DNA of 44,365 nucleotides from Methanobacteriota archaeon. Its GTDB lineage: Archaea > Thermoplasmatota > Poseidoniia > Poseidoniales > Poseidoniaceae. Every line of letters starts with the position of its first letter. Position 1 is the first letter of the stretch. Location: assembly GCA_018650165.1 (NCBI GenBank), contig JABIGM010000021.1:1-44365 (forward strand), written 5' to 3'. A model generated the notes under the pieces. That model saw only the letters and a program-made list of their open reading frames with translations, was not told where the DNA came from and made no database searches. This document shows, piece after piece, positions 27,287 through 35,006 of the stretch. The position numbers and the translations under genes are program-made.

Positions 27287-27985
27287 TTAATCCACTCCAA
27301 TCGAAAATAAACCCTCTTCCACCATTTGGGCAGCACGCATGAGGTTTTCAGGTGTTCCACAATCAATCCACGTATTTTCTCCAACAGAGATAACCTTTGC
27401 ACTACCTTCTTTGATGTATTGTTTAGTAATGTCTGATATTGAAAAATCAGATAATCTCTGGGCGGCATCTAATCTCTGCCAAAATGTTGCATCAAACATG
27501 TAAATTCCACCAATTGCAAGTTTATTAGATGAATTAACTGGCTTTTCAACAACATCAACAATCTCTCCATTTTTCATAATCGCAATTCCAAAATCTTCTG
27601 GATTTTCAACCTCTCTTGTCAATAATACAGCGCCATGTGAAAAGGTACGAACCTCGTTTTTCAAATTGAGATTAGTAATATTATCTGAAAACCAGATTAG
27701 TAATGGGCAATTTTCATTATGCTCTCTAGCTAGTTGAAGGGCTGCAGCAACACCCTTCGGCTCACTCTCAAGGACATAATTTACATCATGACCCACATGA
27801 GCTCTAATTTTATCAATAAATTTGTTACCAATTATTGTAATTTCAGTAATGCCCGAATTTCGTATAGTTGCAAGGGCATAATCAATAATTGGTTGGCCAC
27901 ATAGAGGGAGCAATGTTTTGTGAGTATGGTTAGTCATGGGCAACAATCTGCTCCCATGGCCTCCCGCTACTATGATGGCCTTCAT
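27287..27985 (-). CDS. Sugar-1-phosphate nucleotidyltransferase
   Basis: This 232-residue enzyme has the pyrophosphorylase signature IIVAGGHGSRLLPMTNHTHKTLLPL at residues 4-28, with the nucleotide-binding G-G-x-G-S-R loop and the lysine in HKTLLP; the WFSDNI segment carries the metal-binding aspartate, and VVEKP, GGIYMFD and WIDCGTPENL are shared with glucose-1-phosphate thymidylyltransferases (RfbA/RmlA). It should activate a sugar-1-phosphate with a nucleoside triphosphate for surface glycan synthesis. The nucleotide and sugar cannot be read reliably. It is the first gene of a tight operon with the short dehydrogenase and GtrA; these genes look more AT-rich than their neighbours. Confidence 0.87.
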   Translation of the reverse strand: MKAIIVAGGHGSRLLPMTNHTHKTLLPLCGQPIIDYALATIRNSGITEITIIGNKFIDKIRAHVGHDVNYVLESEPKGVAAALQLAREHNENCPLLIWFSDNITNLNLKNEVRTFSHGAVLLTREVENPEDFGIAIMKNGEIVDVVEKPVNSSNKLAIGGIYMFDATFWQRLDAAQRLSDFSISDITKQYIKEGSAKVISVGENTWIDCGTPENLMRAAQMVEEGLFSIGVD

Positions 27986-28016
27986 CCTTCAACCCTCGGC
28001 GCCTACGCTTATTGAA

Positions 28017-28688
28017 TCACTGGGACTCATCATTATCCTGAACGAGTTTAGTAAACACGCCATCTTCGGCATTTTTCTCAAAATATTCAGTTCGAACAAG
28101 ATCTCCCAATCGCTCAACTCCATACTCTACAAGGTCGGGGTCGTTTGCCTCAGCCTTTTCCCATCGCCGTTGAGCAACACCGGCATAGTCGACATTTGCT
28201 TGTTCAACTAATTTTTCTCCAGGCGTCAATTCTCCTTCAAGTCCAGAGTATTTTTCTCCTTCAATAATTGCATCTCGGCGTGTTGGCTCATGGCCCAACT
28301 TGAAATCGGTCTTCCCCCAATCCGGCCCGGATGGGTCGCCGCCCCTTGTCAATGTTGGATTAATATCCTCCATTCCCGGCTCAATCCAGTCCGACAAATG
28401 TTCTAAATAGGCTAGATAGCGTTCTTCTTTGTCATCAATATCCAAAATATGCGTCATATCATATCTCGAAGCAAATGTTTCTTCATTTGCATGAAAGAAG
28501 GCGGCAAAAAGAATTAACGTACAACCAATAGCGAGTGCGATGAAGTGCCCTCCTGTAGACAACGGATCTGCGGCACCCAACCCTAAAATAACTGCAAACG
28601 CAATTGAAATAATTCCTATACTTAGACAAATACTAAACGCAGTTGAACGTAATTTGAGATGTCTTAATTCTCGGATTGAGTCGACCAT
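28017..28688 (-). CDS. Membrane protein with acidic cytoplasmic domain, unknown function
   Basis: The 223-residue product has two membrane helices close to the N-terminus (residues 16-38, FSICLSIGIISIAFAVILGLG, and 47-64, FIALAIGCTLILFAAFF), followed by an acidic 155-residue cytoplasmic domain with a D-x-E-E-R-Y-L-A-Y-L-E helix and several Gly/Pro-rich loops (TRGGDPSGPDWGKTDFK). No conserved catalytic pattern is recognised. It ends the three-gene minus-strand group 28017-29951, starting 9 bases after the stop of the coiled-coil membrane protein gene, so it is probably co-transcribed with it. Confidence 0.65.
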   Translation of the reverse strand: MVDSIRELRHLKLRSTAFSICLSIGIISIAFAVILGLGAADPLSTGGHFIALAIGCTLILFAAFFHANEETFASRYDMTHILDIDDKEERYLAYLEHLSDWIEPGMEDINPTLTRGGDPSGPDWGKTDFKLGHEPTRRDAIIEGEKYSGLEGELTPGEKLVEQANVDYAGVAQRRWEKAEANDPDLVEYGVERLGDLVRTEYFEKNAEDGVFTKLVQDNDESQ

Positions 28689-28697
28689 AAAACCACA

Positions 28698-29273
28698 TCA
28701 AGCCAGTAGGGATATGATGTCGTCAGTCATTGCAGGTGTTGAATTGTTCTCTTGAGTGAGTACAGAATCCCTCATATTGATGTGTTGACGAGGTTCTAGG
28801 GCTAACTTTTCAAGAACTATCGAAAGAACTTCCTGTACACGAGATGTTTGTTGGCCCTGTGATATAATCATGCGCTCAAGGGATTCAAGAGTTTCGAAGG
28901 AACGGTCAGTAGAACGATCTAGAGCAACTCTCTGCGCATCCATTGCTTCTTCTTGTCGCGCTAATAATTCTCTGGCCGCAGGACTCCCAATGGCATCTCT
29001 GCGGTAAAGTTCTTCTAATGCTGCTCGAAGATCAGTAGTAGTGACATCCAGGGCTCTTTTCATGTCACTGATTTGATGTATTGCAATGTTTAGCTCAGTC
29101 TGCAGCCCACTAGCCTTGTGTTTTAGATGACTCCTTGTGCTAGCTTGAAATATTGATTCCATGATGAATGCAGTAGAGATGCCTATACCGATTGCAAATT
29201 TCGGCGGGGTATCCATCATAGACATGAGCGCCCAAGCGGCAACTCCAATTATTATCGACCTTCCAATTCCCAT
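28698..29273 (-). CDS. Membrane-anchored coiled-coil protein, unknown function
   Basis: This 191-residue protein begins with two short hydrophobic segments (RSIIIGVAAWALMSMM and FAIGIGISTAFIMESIF), which probably form a helical hairpin anchor, followed by about 110 residues of uninterrupted amphipathic helix (for instance LQTELNIAIHQISDMKRAL, then AALEELYRRDAIG and RSFETLESLERMI), suggesting a coiled coil in the cytoplasm. The tail (STPAMTDDIISLLA) could be a protein-binding peptide. It lies between two other genes of unknown function in a tight minus-strand group. I do not recognise the family. Confidence 0.65.
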   Translation of the reverse strand: MGIGRSIIIGVAAWALMSMMDTPPKFAIGIGISTAFIMESIFQASTRSHLKHKASGLQTELNIAIHQISDMKRALDVTTTDLRAALEELYRRDAIGSPAARELLARQEEAMDAQRVALDRSTDRSFETLESLERMIISQGQQTSRVQEVLSIVLEKLALEPRQHINMRDSVLTQENNSTPAMTDDIISLLA

Positions 29274-29336
29274 ACCAATAGATATGTTGCCGCACTATAT
29301 TGAGAAGTAGTAGGGTATCCGTGGGCTCCCACGTTT

Positions 29337-29951
29337 TTACTCATCGGGGACGAAGCAATTGTCATCAACTTCGTGAATTTGACCAGTCATTAACAAGTGG
29401 TCCAGTGCTTCTTCACACTCTTCAGGAGCAATTCCATTGCCCAATAACGGTGAAAACAGGTCATCTAGGTCAGCCCAACTTGCTCCGCTGCCAACTTTTT
29501 CTTGTACAATAATCAACATCATTTGGGCAGTTACTGCTAGGAGAGGGTCATCACAATTATCATCGGGAAGTAGATTGATGAACGTGCCTGCAGGATGAGG
29601 CTCAATATCGACGATTTCTTCGATACGGTTTGTCAGATGCTTTAAGGAGAGAGGTATATCGAAGCAATCGAATAAATTGGTTTGCCCCTGCGGGATTTCA
29701 CGGATATCTTCAGGCGCTAGGCGATTAGCTAGGGATGTTAGACGATGTATTCGCTGCTCAAGTTGCAACTTTTCTCTATCAATATCCATTTCAATTAATG
29801 CAATATCTTCATTGGCTTTTTTTATGAGCCAATCTTCAATATTAAAATTGGAGTCAATTCCAATCATCACATCTACCAATCGCTTTACGGCTAGAGGCAT
29901 TTGCTCAATTCGCAATTTCGCTTCCGTCTTATCGCGAGAGTCCTCAGCCAT
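29337..29951 (-). CDS. Acidic helical protein, unknown function (possible ScpB- or HTH-like end)
   Basis: I place the start at ATG 29951, giving 204 residues; an in-frame TTG at 29996 would add 15. The N-terminal half is helical with a coiled-coil region (IALIEMDIDREKLQLEQRIHRLTSLANRL, residues 50-78). The C-terminal part has ADLDDLFSPLLGNGIAPEECEEALDHLLMTGQIHEVDDNCFVPDE-like order: two helices and a wing-like hairpin that resemble a winged helix. This is a structural guess. It is divergent from the LeuB-like gene, with 187 bases between their chosen starts, and it precedes the two membrane-protein genes of the minus-strand group, about 63 bases upstream of them. Confidence 0.6.
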   Translation of the reverse strand: MAEDSRDKTEAKLRIEQMPLAVKRLVDVMIGIDSNFNIEDWLIKKANEDIALIEMDIDREKLQLEQRIHRLTSLANRLAPEDIREIPQGQTNLFDCFDIPLSLKHLTNRIEEIVDIEPHPAGTFINLLPDDNCDDPLLAVTAQMMLIIVQEKVGSGASWADLDDLFSPLLGNGIAPEECEEALDHLLMTGQIHEVDDNCFVPDE

Positions 29952-30138
29952 GATAGTAAGCGGTGTTGTGGCGCTCCATAAAGATACAGTATGCAATAGC
30001 GAGGTATACTTCGATTGGAGTTGTGATGTACTGCGCGGATATCATCTCTCAAAGCGTCTTCCAGTGGACAAGAACCTCAAATATGTTCCAAAGTTAACAT
30101 GGGAGCGCGTTCATGTAGGGGCGACTTATGGCACGGAT

Positions 30139-31320
30139 ATGAGCGACCACCGTATCGCAATCTTGCCCGGAGATGGAACTGGCCGAGAAGTAGCGGTTGA
30201 AGCGATGCGAATTTTGGACACCGTCCAAACTCATACCAATCATGGGTTTGAACAGGTTGTAATTCCATGTGGTGGGCAACACTACAAAAAAACCGGCGAA
30301 GAATGGGCAGAAGGGTCATTTGAATTTTGTCGAGATGAGGCCGATGCAATTTATTTAGGCGCAATCGGCCATCCTGGCGCAACGTTACCCAACGGCGATC
30401 TTGCCGGGGGCTCAGTAATTTTAGGTATGCGAAGCGGCTTAGACCTATATGCAAATGTTAGACCGATCAAACTGTATGAAGGTGTACCGCATAAGATTCA
30501 TGGTAAATTTACACAAGTATGGCAACCGGGTATGGTTGATATGACTATCCTGAGAGAAAATACAGAAGGATTGTACCATTCATTGCTGAGAAGAAGCGCT
30601 GACCGAGCATTAGGCAGAGACCCATACGAACCCCCGGAACTTAATTTCCCTGGTTTGTCGGGAGAAGTTGCTTATGATCCACGACCAATTTCCTCCGACG
30701 GTAGTGAACGCCTGATTCGCATGGGTTTTGAAATTGCAGAAACCAGAAACGGCGCGCCAGTAGATGGGGTTCAAAGAGTAACCTGTGTCGATAAATCAAA
30801 TGTCACTAGAGGATGTCAATTATTCCGCCGCGTATTTGATAGCGTCGCAACAAATTACCCAAATAGCGAACTAGATTACAGTTATATCGACGCTTTCATG
30901 CAATGGCTAACCCGCTCTCCTGAGTACTACGATGTGGTTGTCACTTCCAATATGTTTGGAGACATTGCAACCGATTTGGGTGCAGTATTACAGGGTGGCA
31001 TGGGAATGGCTGCTTCTGGAAATATTGGAGACGAAAGAGCATTTTTCGAACCAGTCCATGGCTCCGCCCCCAAACATGCAGGCAAGAACAAGGTCAACCC
31101 TATCGCTTCAATTAATTCCATCCAAATGATGCTTGATTGGCTGGGCCGTAAAGACGATGAAGAAGAATTGGTAATGATTGCAAAACTCATTGATGATAGT
31201 GTTGCAGACCACCTTCGTGATGGCAAATCTCTGACCTATGACCTTGGCGGCACAGCCACCTGTTCCGATGTCGGAGAATCTATTTCGGACCGCCTTTCAG
31301 TCAAACTCAAAGAATTGTGA
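30139..31320 (+). CDS. Isocitrate/isopropylmalate dehydrogenase family enzyme (LeuB-like)
   Basis: I choose ATG 30139, so that the protein starts two residues before the first strand RIAILPGDGTGREV; the frame is open far upstream but overlaps a divergent gene. The 393 residues show the family features: the substrate loop with SGLDLYANVRPIKLYEGV, RENTEGLYHS, TCVDKSNVTRG with the catalytic lysine, DAFMQWLTRSPEYYDVVVTSNMFGDI with the metal-binding aspartates, and the NAD-binding EPVHGSAPKHAGKNKVNP. It decarboxylates a 2-hydroxyacid: isopropylmalate, homoisocitrate, tartrate or similar. The H-G-S-A-P-K block favours NAD over NADP. It could use the product of the aconitase-family enzyme at 13887-15872, though the two genes are 14 kb apart. 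Confidence 0.88.
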   Translation: MSDHRIAILPGDGTGREVAVEAMRILDTVQTHTNHGFEQVVIPCGGQHYKKTGEEWAEGSFEFCRDEADAIYLGAIGHPGATLPNGDLAGGSVILGMRSGLDLYANVRPIKLYEGVPHKIHGKFTQVWQPGMVDMTILRENTEGLYHSLLRRSADRALGRDPYEPPELNFPGLSGEVAYDPRPISSDGSERLIRMGFEIAETRNGAPVDGVQRVTCVDKSNVTRGCQLFRRVFDSVATNYPNSELDYSYIDAFMQWLTRSPEYYDVVVTSNMFGDIATDLGAVLQGGMGMAASGNIGDERAFFEPVHGSAPKHAGKNKVNPIASINSIQMMLDWLGRKDDEEELVMIAKLIDDSVADHLRDGKSLTYDLGGTATCSDVGESISDRLSVKLKEL

Positions 31321-31326
31321 GAATAA

Positions 31327-32073
31327 TTATTCGAATTTCTTCGACATGGTTTTTACTATATGGTTTAGAGCATCTTGTAGAGCTTGGTCATTATTCCAAT
31401 CAGTGATTTCTGGTTTTTGTGGTATTAGTTGCACCAAGTTCTTTGCAACTCTTGTAACTTCATCTACGACTGCCACAGTTCCAGTTCTGGCTGAGCGTGA
31501 AAGTGGATTAAGATCGATAACTAGTACCTCTTTACCCATTGCAATTAGCGCTTCACACCTATCACCATCTTCCAATGGTACAAGGATTGTATCGGCTTCA
31601 AAAATCCCCTTCTGTTGGCAGGCTGCTCTCGGCCCTTCTAGTCCAGGAATGCGGGCATCAGGAACCCCTCCAAGAATTTCAACATCTAAATCAAGATTGG
31701 TATTCAATAATTTAAGATGGGCTAATAGAGCACCCATTCTTTGTGGTGTACGATAAAAGATATTGATTTCAATAGGGCACCCTAGTTGACTTGCAATTAG
31801 TAAAAACTCTCGAGCAGCGAGTGCAATTGCATTACCATTTAATGATAAAACAGGTTTTTTTGCTTTGACAAGCCTTGCAGCAACTTCCTTTGTTGCCGCA
31901 AATGCAGAATCAATAGTTTGCTCACTAAGGAGGTAATCAAAAGCCTCACCCCTACCATGCGCAATCATTGCAGATTCGGCCAACATTCCTTTTGCTCCAG
32001 CGTCTGAAACCTTCTTTCGCATCATTAGAGATTGGTAACGTGGATGGCTCGGGTCTGCAATTTCTTCAGTCAT
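31327..32073 (-). CDS. 4-phosphopantoate--beta-alanine ligase (archaeal phosphopantothenate synthetase)
   Basis: This 248-residue protein matches the archaeal phosphopantothenate synthetase in full length. Recognisable blocks are SHPRYQSLMMRKKV at the start, IAHGRGEAFDYLLSEQTI, LSLNGNAIAL, EINIFYRTPQR, DARIPGLEGPRA, LVPLEDGDRCEALIAMGKEVLVIDLNPLSRSARTGTVAVVD near the C-terminus. The enzyme joins 4-phosphopantoate to beta-alanine with ATP, the archaeal route to coenzyme A that replaces bacterial PanC/PanK. It is downstream of nadC with a 9-base gap, forming a cofactor pair, and convergent with the LeuB-like gene; the two stops are separated by six bases within a GAATAATTATTC palindrome. Confidence 0.93.
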   Translation of the reverse strand: MTEEIADPSHPRYQSLMMRKKVSDAGAKGMLAESAMIAHGRGEAFDYLLSEQTIDSAFAATKEVAARLVKAKKPVLSLNGNAIALAAREFLLIASQLGCPIEINIFYRTPQRMGALLAHLKLLNTNLDLDVEILGGVPDARIPGLEGPRAACQQKGIFEADTILVPLEDGDRCEALIAMGKEVLVIDLNPLSRSARTGTVAVVDEVTRVAKNLVQLIPQKPEITDWNNDQALQDALNHIVKTMSKKFE

Positions 32074-32082
32074 ATTTATTCC

Positions 32083-33027
32083 TCAATTATTTTCAACTAG
32101 CATTGATATATCTAGTGGAGTAGTTCCGCGATTAATTGTACTGGTCGAAAGAACATCCAACCCACATTCGCGCCAATCTTCTAGATTTTCAAGAACAACG
32201 CCTCCACTTGCTTCAAGCACCACATGTTCTCGCAATCCCATTTCAGTAAGTTCATTGGCAACAGCCTTACAACGTTCTGGGCCAAAATTATCCAACATGA
32301 TTACCAATCGGTCACATCCCTCAATCATTCTCTTTTCTGACCAAGCAAATGCCGCCATTATTGCTTCCTTTTCGTCGCGAACTTCTATTTCTAGAAAGGC
32401 ACCGCACTCATCAATATTGACCTCAGCAAGATATTTGGTAATACGAGCAGCATTGCCTTGAATTTCAGGATACATTACGGCAATATCGTTTTCTTTAATC
32501 ATAAGAGCATCTTGTTTCGTAAGCCTATGTGTTAGTCCGCCACCCATGTGAACGGCCCACTTGTCTAGCAATCCCCAAATTGTTTTCCTTGTACAGGCAA
32601 TTTGACCCGGGGCTTTAGATGACCAGCGCTTAGATTCGGTGGCAATACCCGATAATTGACCTAGAATATTGAGAATAGTTCTCTCCATTGCTAATACAGC
32701 GCCTTTTTCACCACTTAAGATTGCAATTTCATCTCCCGGCGTGACTCTGCGCCCTTCGCCATGAGACCAAGAAATCTGTAAACTTCCTGCCCAAATTTGT
32801 AGCATATGTTCAACAGCTGCACACCCAACTAAAATGCCATCACTGCGAGCCACAATTTTAGCATCAATTGAATCAGAGCCGCCCATGAATGGCATATCAA
32901 TACCATCATCGGCAAGAAGGGAACTAGTCCATCTGTCAATACTAGATATCAGCATCCGTGTAGGCCCAGCAGAAGGGTCCCATAAAACCGCGCCCCTATC
33001 ATGAGGGGGAGGAGATTTTCCAGCCAT
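32083..33027 (-). CDS. nadC: Nicotinate-nucleotide pyrophosphorylase (carboxylating)
   Basis: The protein (314 residues from ATG 33027; a GTG at 33066 would add 13) is a quinolinate phosphoribosyltransferase. CTRKTIWGLLDKWAVHMGGGLTHR with the catalytic R-K-T and the H-R pair, KENDIAV and the barrel end VLEASGGVVLENL are diagnostic. It converts quinolinate and PRPP to nicotinate mononucleotide, the entry to NAD synthesis. Most sequences have R-x-L-x-K-x-A-V-x-x-G-G-G at this place; here L-D-K-W-A-V-H-M-G-G-G keeps the pattern. The start overlaps the upstream region of the divergent FAD-oxidoreductase gene, so both transcripts probably have very short leaders. Confidence 0.93.
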   Translation of the reverse strand: MAGKSPPPHDRGAVLWDPSAGPTRMLISSIDRWTSSLLADDGIDMPFMGGSDSIDAKIVARSDGILVGCAAVEHMLQIWAGSLQISWSHGEGRRVTPGDEIAILSGEKGAVLAMERTILNILGQLSGIATESKRWSSKAPGQIACTRKTIWGLLDKWAVHMGGGLTHRLTKQDALMIKENDIAVMYPEIQGNAARITKYLAEVNIDECGAFLEIEVRDEKEAIMAAFAWSEKRMIEGCDRLVIMLDNFGPERCKAVANELTEMGLREHVVLEASGGVVLENLEDWRECGLDVLSTSTINRGTTPLDISMLVENN

Positions 33028-33080
33028 GTTTGGCGCTAGAGGTACGAGGACTTCATGGTTATGCACTACTTGGCATGTGC

Positions 33081-33974
33081 ATGAAGCGGGTTCTCGTAGT
33101 TGGCGCGGGCATCCGAGGATTAGTTACTGCGGCACGTGAACATCTCGCTAACAATCAAGTATTCATTATTGAAAAACGAAAGAGAATAGGGGGCAGGGGG
33201 ACCAGCGAGGAGTCCCACGGCCATCAATTAGAACATGGTCCCCATCTTTTGTTAAAGGGCGGAGAATTGCATAAAATGATCAAAAAGGTCAGCCGAGTAA
33301 AGCCATCTTTAAGACCAATAATGCCGCACAAAGTACTGATTGTTGACCATGGTATGCTTCAACCGTTGAATAACCCAAAACAAATGCTGGCCCATAAATT
33401 AGGAAAAGACCCAATCAGAGATGAAGCAATTCTTCTTCTTTCTGGATGGGGGCAAGATCACCCTGAAAGGCGTAAGGCTCTGATGAAAGGTAGATTGTGT
33501 GTTGTAGGAGAAGGCTGGGCTGGATTAATTGGAAGGCTTGCATCAACTCTTGAAGAAGTCGGAGTCCCGATTCAAACCGGAATGAAAATTGTCGAGCAAT
33601 ACGATGGTGGCGTTGTTACTTCAAAGGGTCTGAAAGTTGAAGCAGATATTGTGAAAATGTGTGATGGCTCTCCCGAGGGCGAAGCGATCAAAGTATCTAC
33701 ACTAGATGTTGTTTTAGATAACAAACCACTCAAGGGGTTACACGGGATAATCAAAGAAGATGTAGCAATAATTGATCTCGCAGCAATACATTCGCTAAAA
33801 GCTCCAGGAATGTCACACTTCTCATGCATATCTCTTACCAGAGGGGTCTCAGCGATTGAGGATTTACTCGATGAAAGAGTATCAGGCTGGCGTTCTCATA
33901 TAATCACAAAAAGGGCCAATGAATCGATTACACTTACCGATTCAACAGGCCATCTTTCAGATGGTGTCATTTGA
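33081..33974 (+). CDS. FAD-dependent oxidoreductase (phytoene-desaturase-like NAD(P)-binding fold)
   Basis: The chosen start ATG 33081 puts the dinucleotide-binding fold RVLVVGAGIRGLVTAAREHL at the N-terminus with the acidic end of strand two in IIEKRKRIGGRG. The 297-residue length is short for the amine-oxidase/phytoene-desaturase class (usually 400-500 residues). HGHQLEHGPHLLLKGGELHKM corresponds to the substrate/FAD segment after the G-G-R motif. The middle part contains the conserved VVGEGWAGLIGRLASTLEEVGVPIQTGMKIVEQ block typical of this class. The substrate is unknown. It overlaps no neighbour; its stop is 25 bases before the exonuclease start, so the two genes are probably in one operon. 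Confidence 0.75.
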   Translation: MKRVLVVGAGIRGLVTAAREHLANNQVFIIEKRKRIGGRGTSEESHGHQLEHGPHLLLKGGELHKMIKKVSRVKPSLRPIMPHKVLIVDHGMLQPLNNPKQMLAHKLGKDPIRDEAILLLSGWGQDHPERRKALMKGRLCVVGEGWAGLIGRLASTLEEVGVPIQTGMKIVEQYDGGVVTSKGLKVEADIVKMCDGSPEGEAIKVSTLDVVLDNKPLKGLHGIIKEDVAIIDLAAIHSLKAPGMSHFSCISLTRGVSAIEDLLDERVSGWRSHIITKRANESITLTDSTGHLSDGVI

Positions 33975-33999
33975 AAGACTAACAGGAGGTGGGCCGACT

Positions 34000-34776
34000 A
34001 TGCGAATTGTTACATGGAACGTTAATGGAATACGAGCTGCAATTCGCAAGGGCTTAGATCGATTCATCAAGAATATCGATGCTGATATCTGGATGCTACA
34101 AGAGACCCGCTGTCTAGAAGAGCAACTACCCAAAGAATGGGCCATTCCAGAAGGCAGTGAAATGATACTCCACCCTGCGCAAAAGAAAGGGTATTCTGGG
34201 GTTGCAACAATTTCTAAATCATCAATGATAGAAGTTGAAAGAGGAATGGGGGGAGACATTGATCCAAATGATTCTGAAGGCCGAGTACTAGTTACAAAAC
34301 ACGGCGATATTACATTGGTAAACACATACCTTCCAAGCGGCTCTTCAAAGGAAGAACGTCAGAACTACAAAGAAACTTGGATGGCTCAGTGGAGAGAATA
34401 TATTAGGCCATTTCTTGAATCTGAAGAAGCGGTTATAGTAGCAGGCGACCTTAATATCGCACATACAGAAAATGATATTTGGAATCCCAAAGGAAATGCA
34501 AAAAGTAGTGGTTTTCTCCCCCATGAGCGTGAATGGTTTAGTGATTTACTCAATGAAGGGTGGCACGATTTATTCAGAGAGCATGTAGGAGAGGATGCGA
34601 AAATATTCTCTTGGTGGTCAAACCGTGGTCAAGCAAGAGCCAAGGATAGGGGTTGGAGAATTGATTATTTATTGGGGAATCAAGTTGCAGCAGACCGGTT
34701 AAAATCTGTAAAAATCGACAGAGATGGTGGCTTAGAAGTGAGTGACCACGCACCAGTTATTCTTGATTTAAATTAA
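34000..34776 (+). CDS. xthA: Exodeoxyribonuclease III / AP endonuclease
   Basis: The start ATG 34000 follows AGGAGGT at 33984-33990. The 258-residue protein has the complete endonuclease/exonuclease/phosphatase fold: MRIVTWNVNGIRAA (Asn), MLQETR (metal-binding Glu), YSGVATIS, GRVLVTKHGDITLVNTYLPSG (catalytic Tyr), VAGDLNIAHTENDI (Asp/Asn), WRIDYLLGN and the C-terminal SDHAPV with the catalytic histidine. ExoIII family enzymes cut the backbone at abasic sites in base-excision repair and trim 3' ends. The last bases of the stop overlap the stop of the convergent Pcc1 gene (TTAA). Confidence 0.95.
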   Translation: MRIVTWNVNGIRAAIRKGLDRFIKNIDADIWMLQETRCLEEQLPKEWAIPEGSEMILHPAQKKGYSGVATISKSSMIEVERGMGGDIDPNDSEGRVLVTKHGDITLVNTYLPSGSSKEERQNYKETWMAQWREYIRPFLESEEAVIVAGDLNIAHTENDIWNPKGNAKSSGFLPHEREWFSDLLNEGWHDLFREHVGEDAKIFSWWSNRGQARAKDRGWRIDYLLGNQVAADRLKSVKIDRDGGLEVSDHAPVILDLN

Positions 34777-34982
34777 TCATAATCTGAAAAAAGTGCCAAC
34801 GTTGCATCAACACTTTCTCTTAATTGCTCTAAACTATCTCCCTCAATAGTGATTGTTAAGGTTGCTAAATCATTGGAAACAACTAATTCTGATTTCACAT
34901 TATCCGGTACAAGATTGGAAAGGCGTTGCCCGATTTCAACCGAACCACTCCATTCTAGAACGGCGGTGAATTTCTCGGCCAT
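34773..34982 (-). CDS. pcc1: KEOPS complex subunit Pcc1-like
   Basis: This small protein (69 residues from ATG 34982; a TTG at 35006 would add eight) fits archaeal Pcc1: FTAVLEWSG as first strand, VKSELVVSNDLATLTITIEGDSLEQLRESVDATLALF with the conserved L-R-x-S-V-D/N helix near the C-terminus. Pcc1 is the dimerisation subunit of KEOPS, which makes the t6A modification of tRNA together with Kae1, Bud32 and Cgi121; none of those is in the window. The gene is divergent from hflX, with starts about 25 bases apart, and convergent with xthA. Confidence 0.8.
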   Translation of the reverse strand: MAEKFTAVLEWSGSVEIGQRLSNLVPDNVKSELVVSNDLATLTITIEGDSLEQLRESVDATLALFSDYD

Positions 34983-35006
34983 ACTACAAACTAGCGACTC
35001 TACCAA

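Noticed and set aside
31321-31332. Palindrome GAATAATTATTC between two convergent stops
   Set aside because: It is AT-only apart from its ends and spans two stop codons; it is likely a by-product of the six-base gap.
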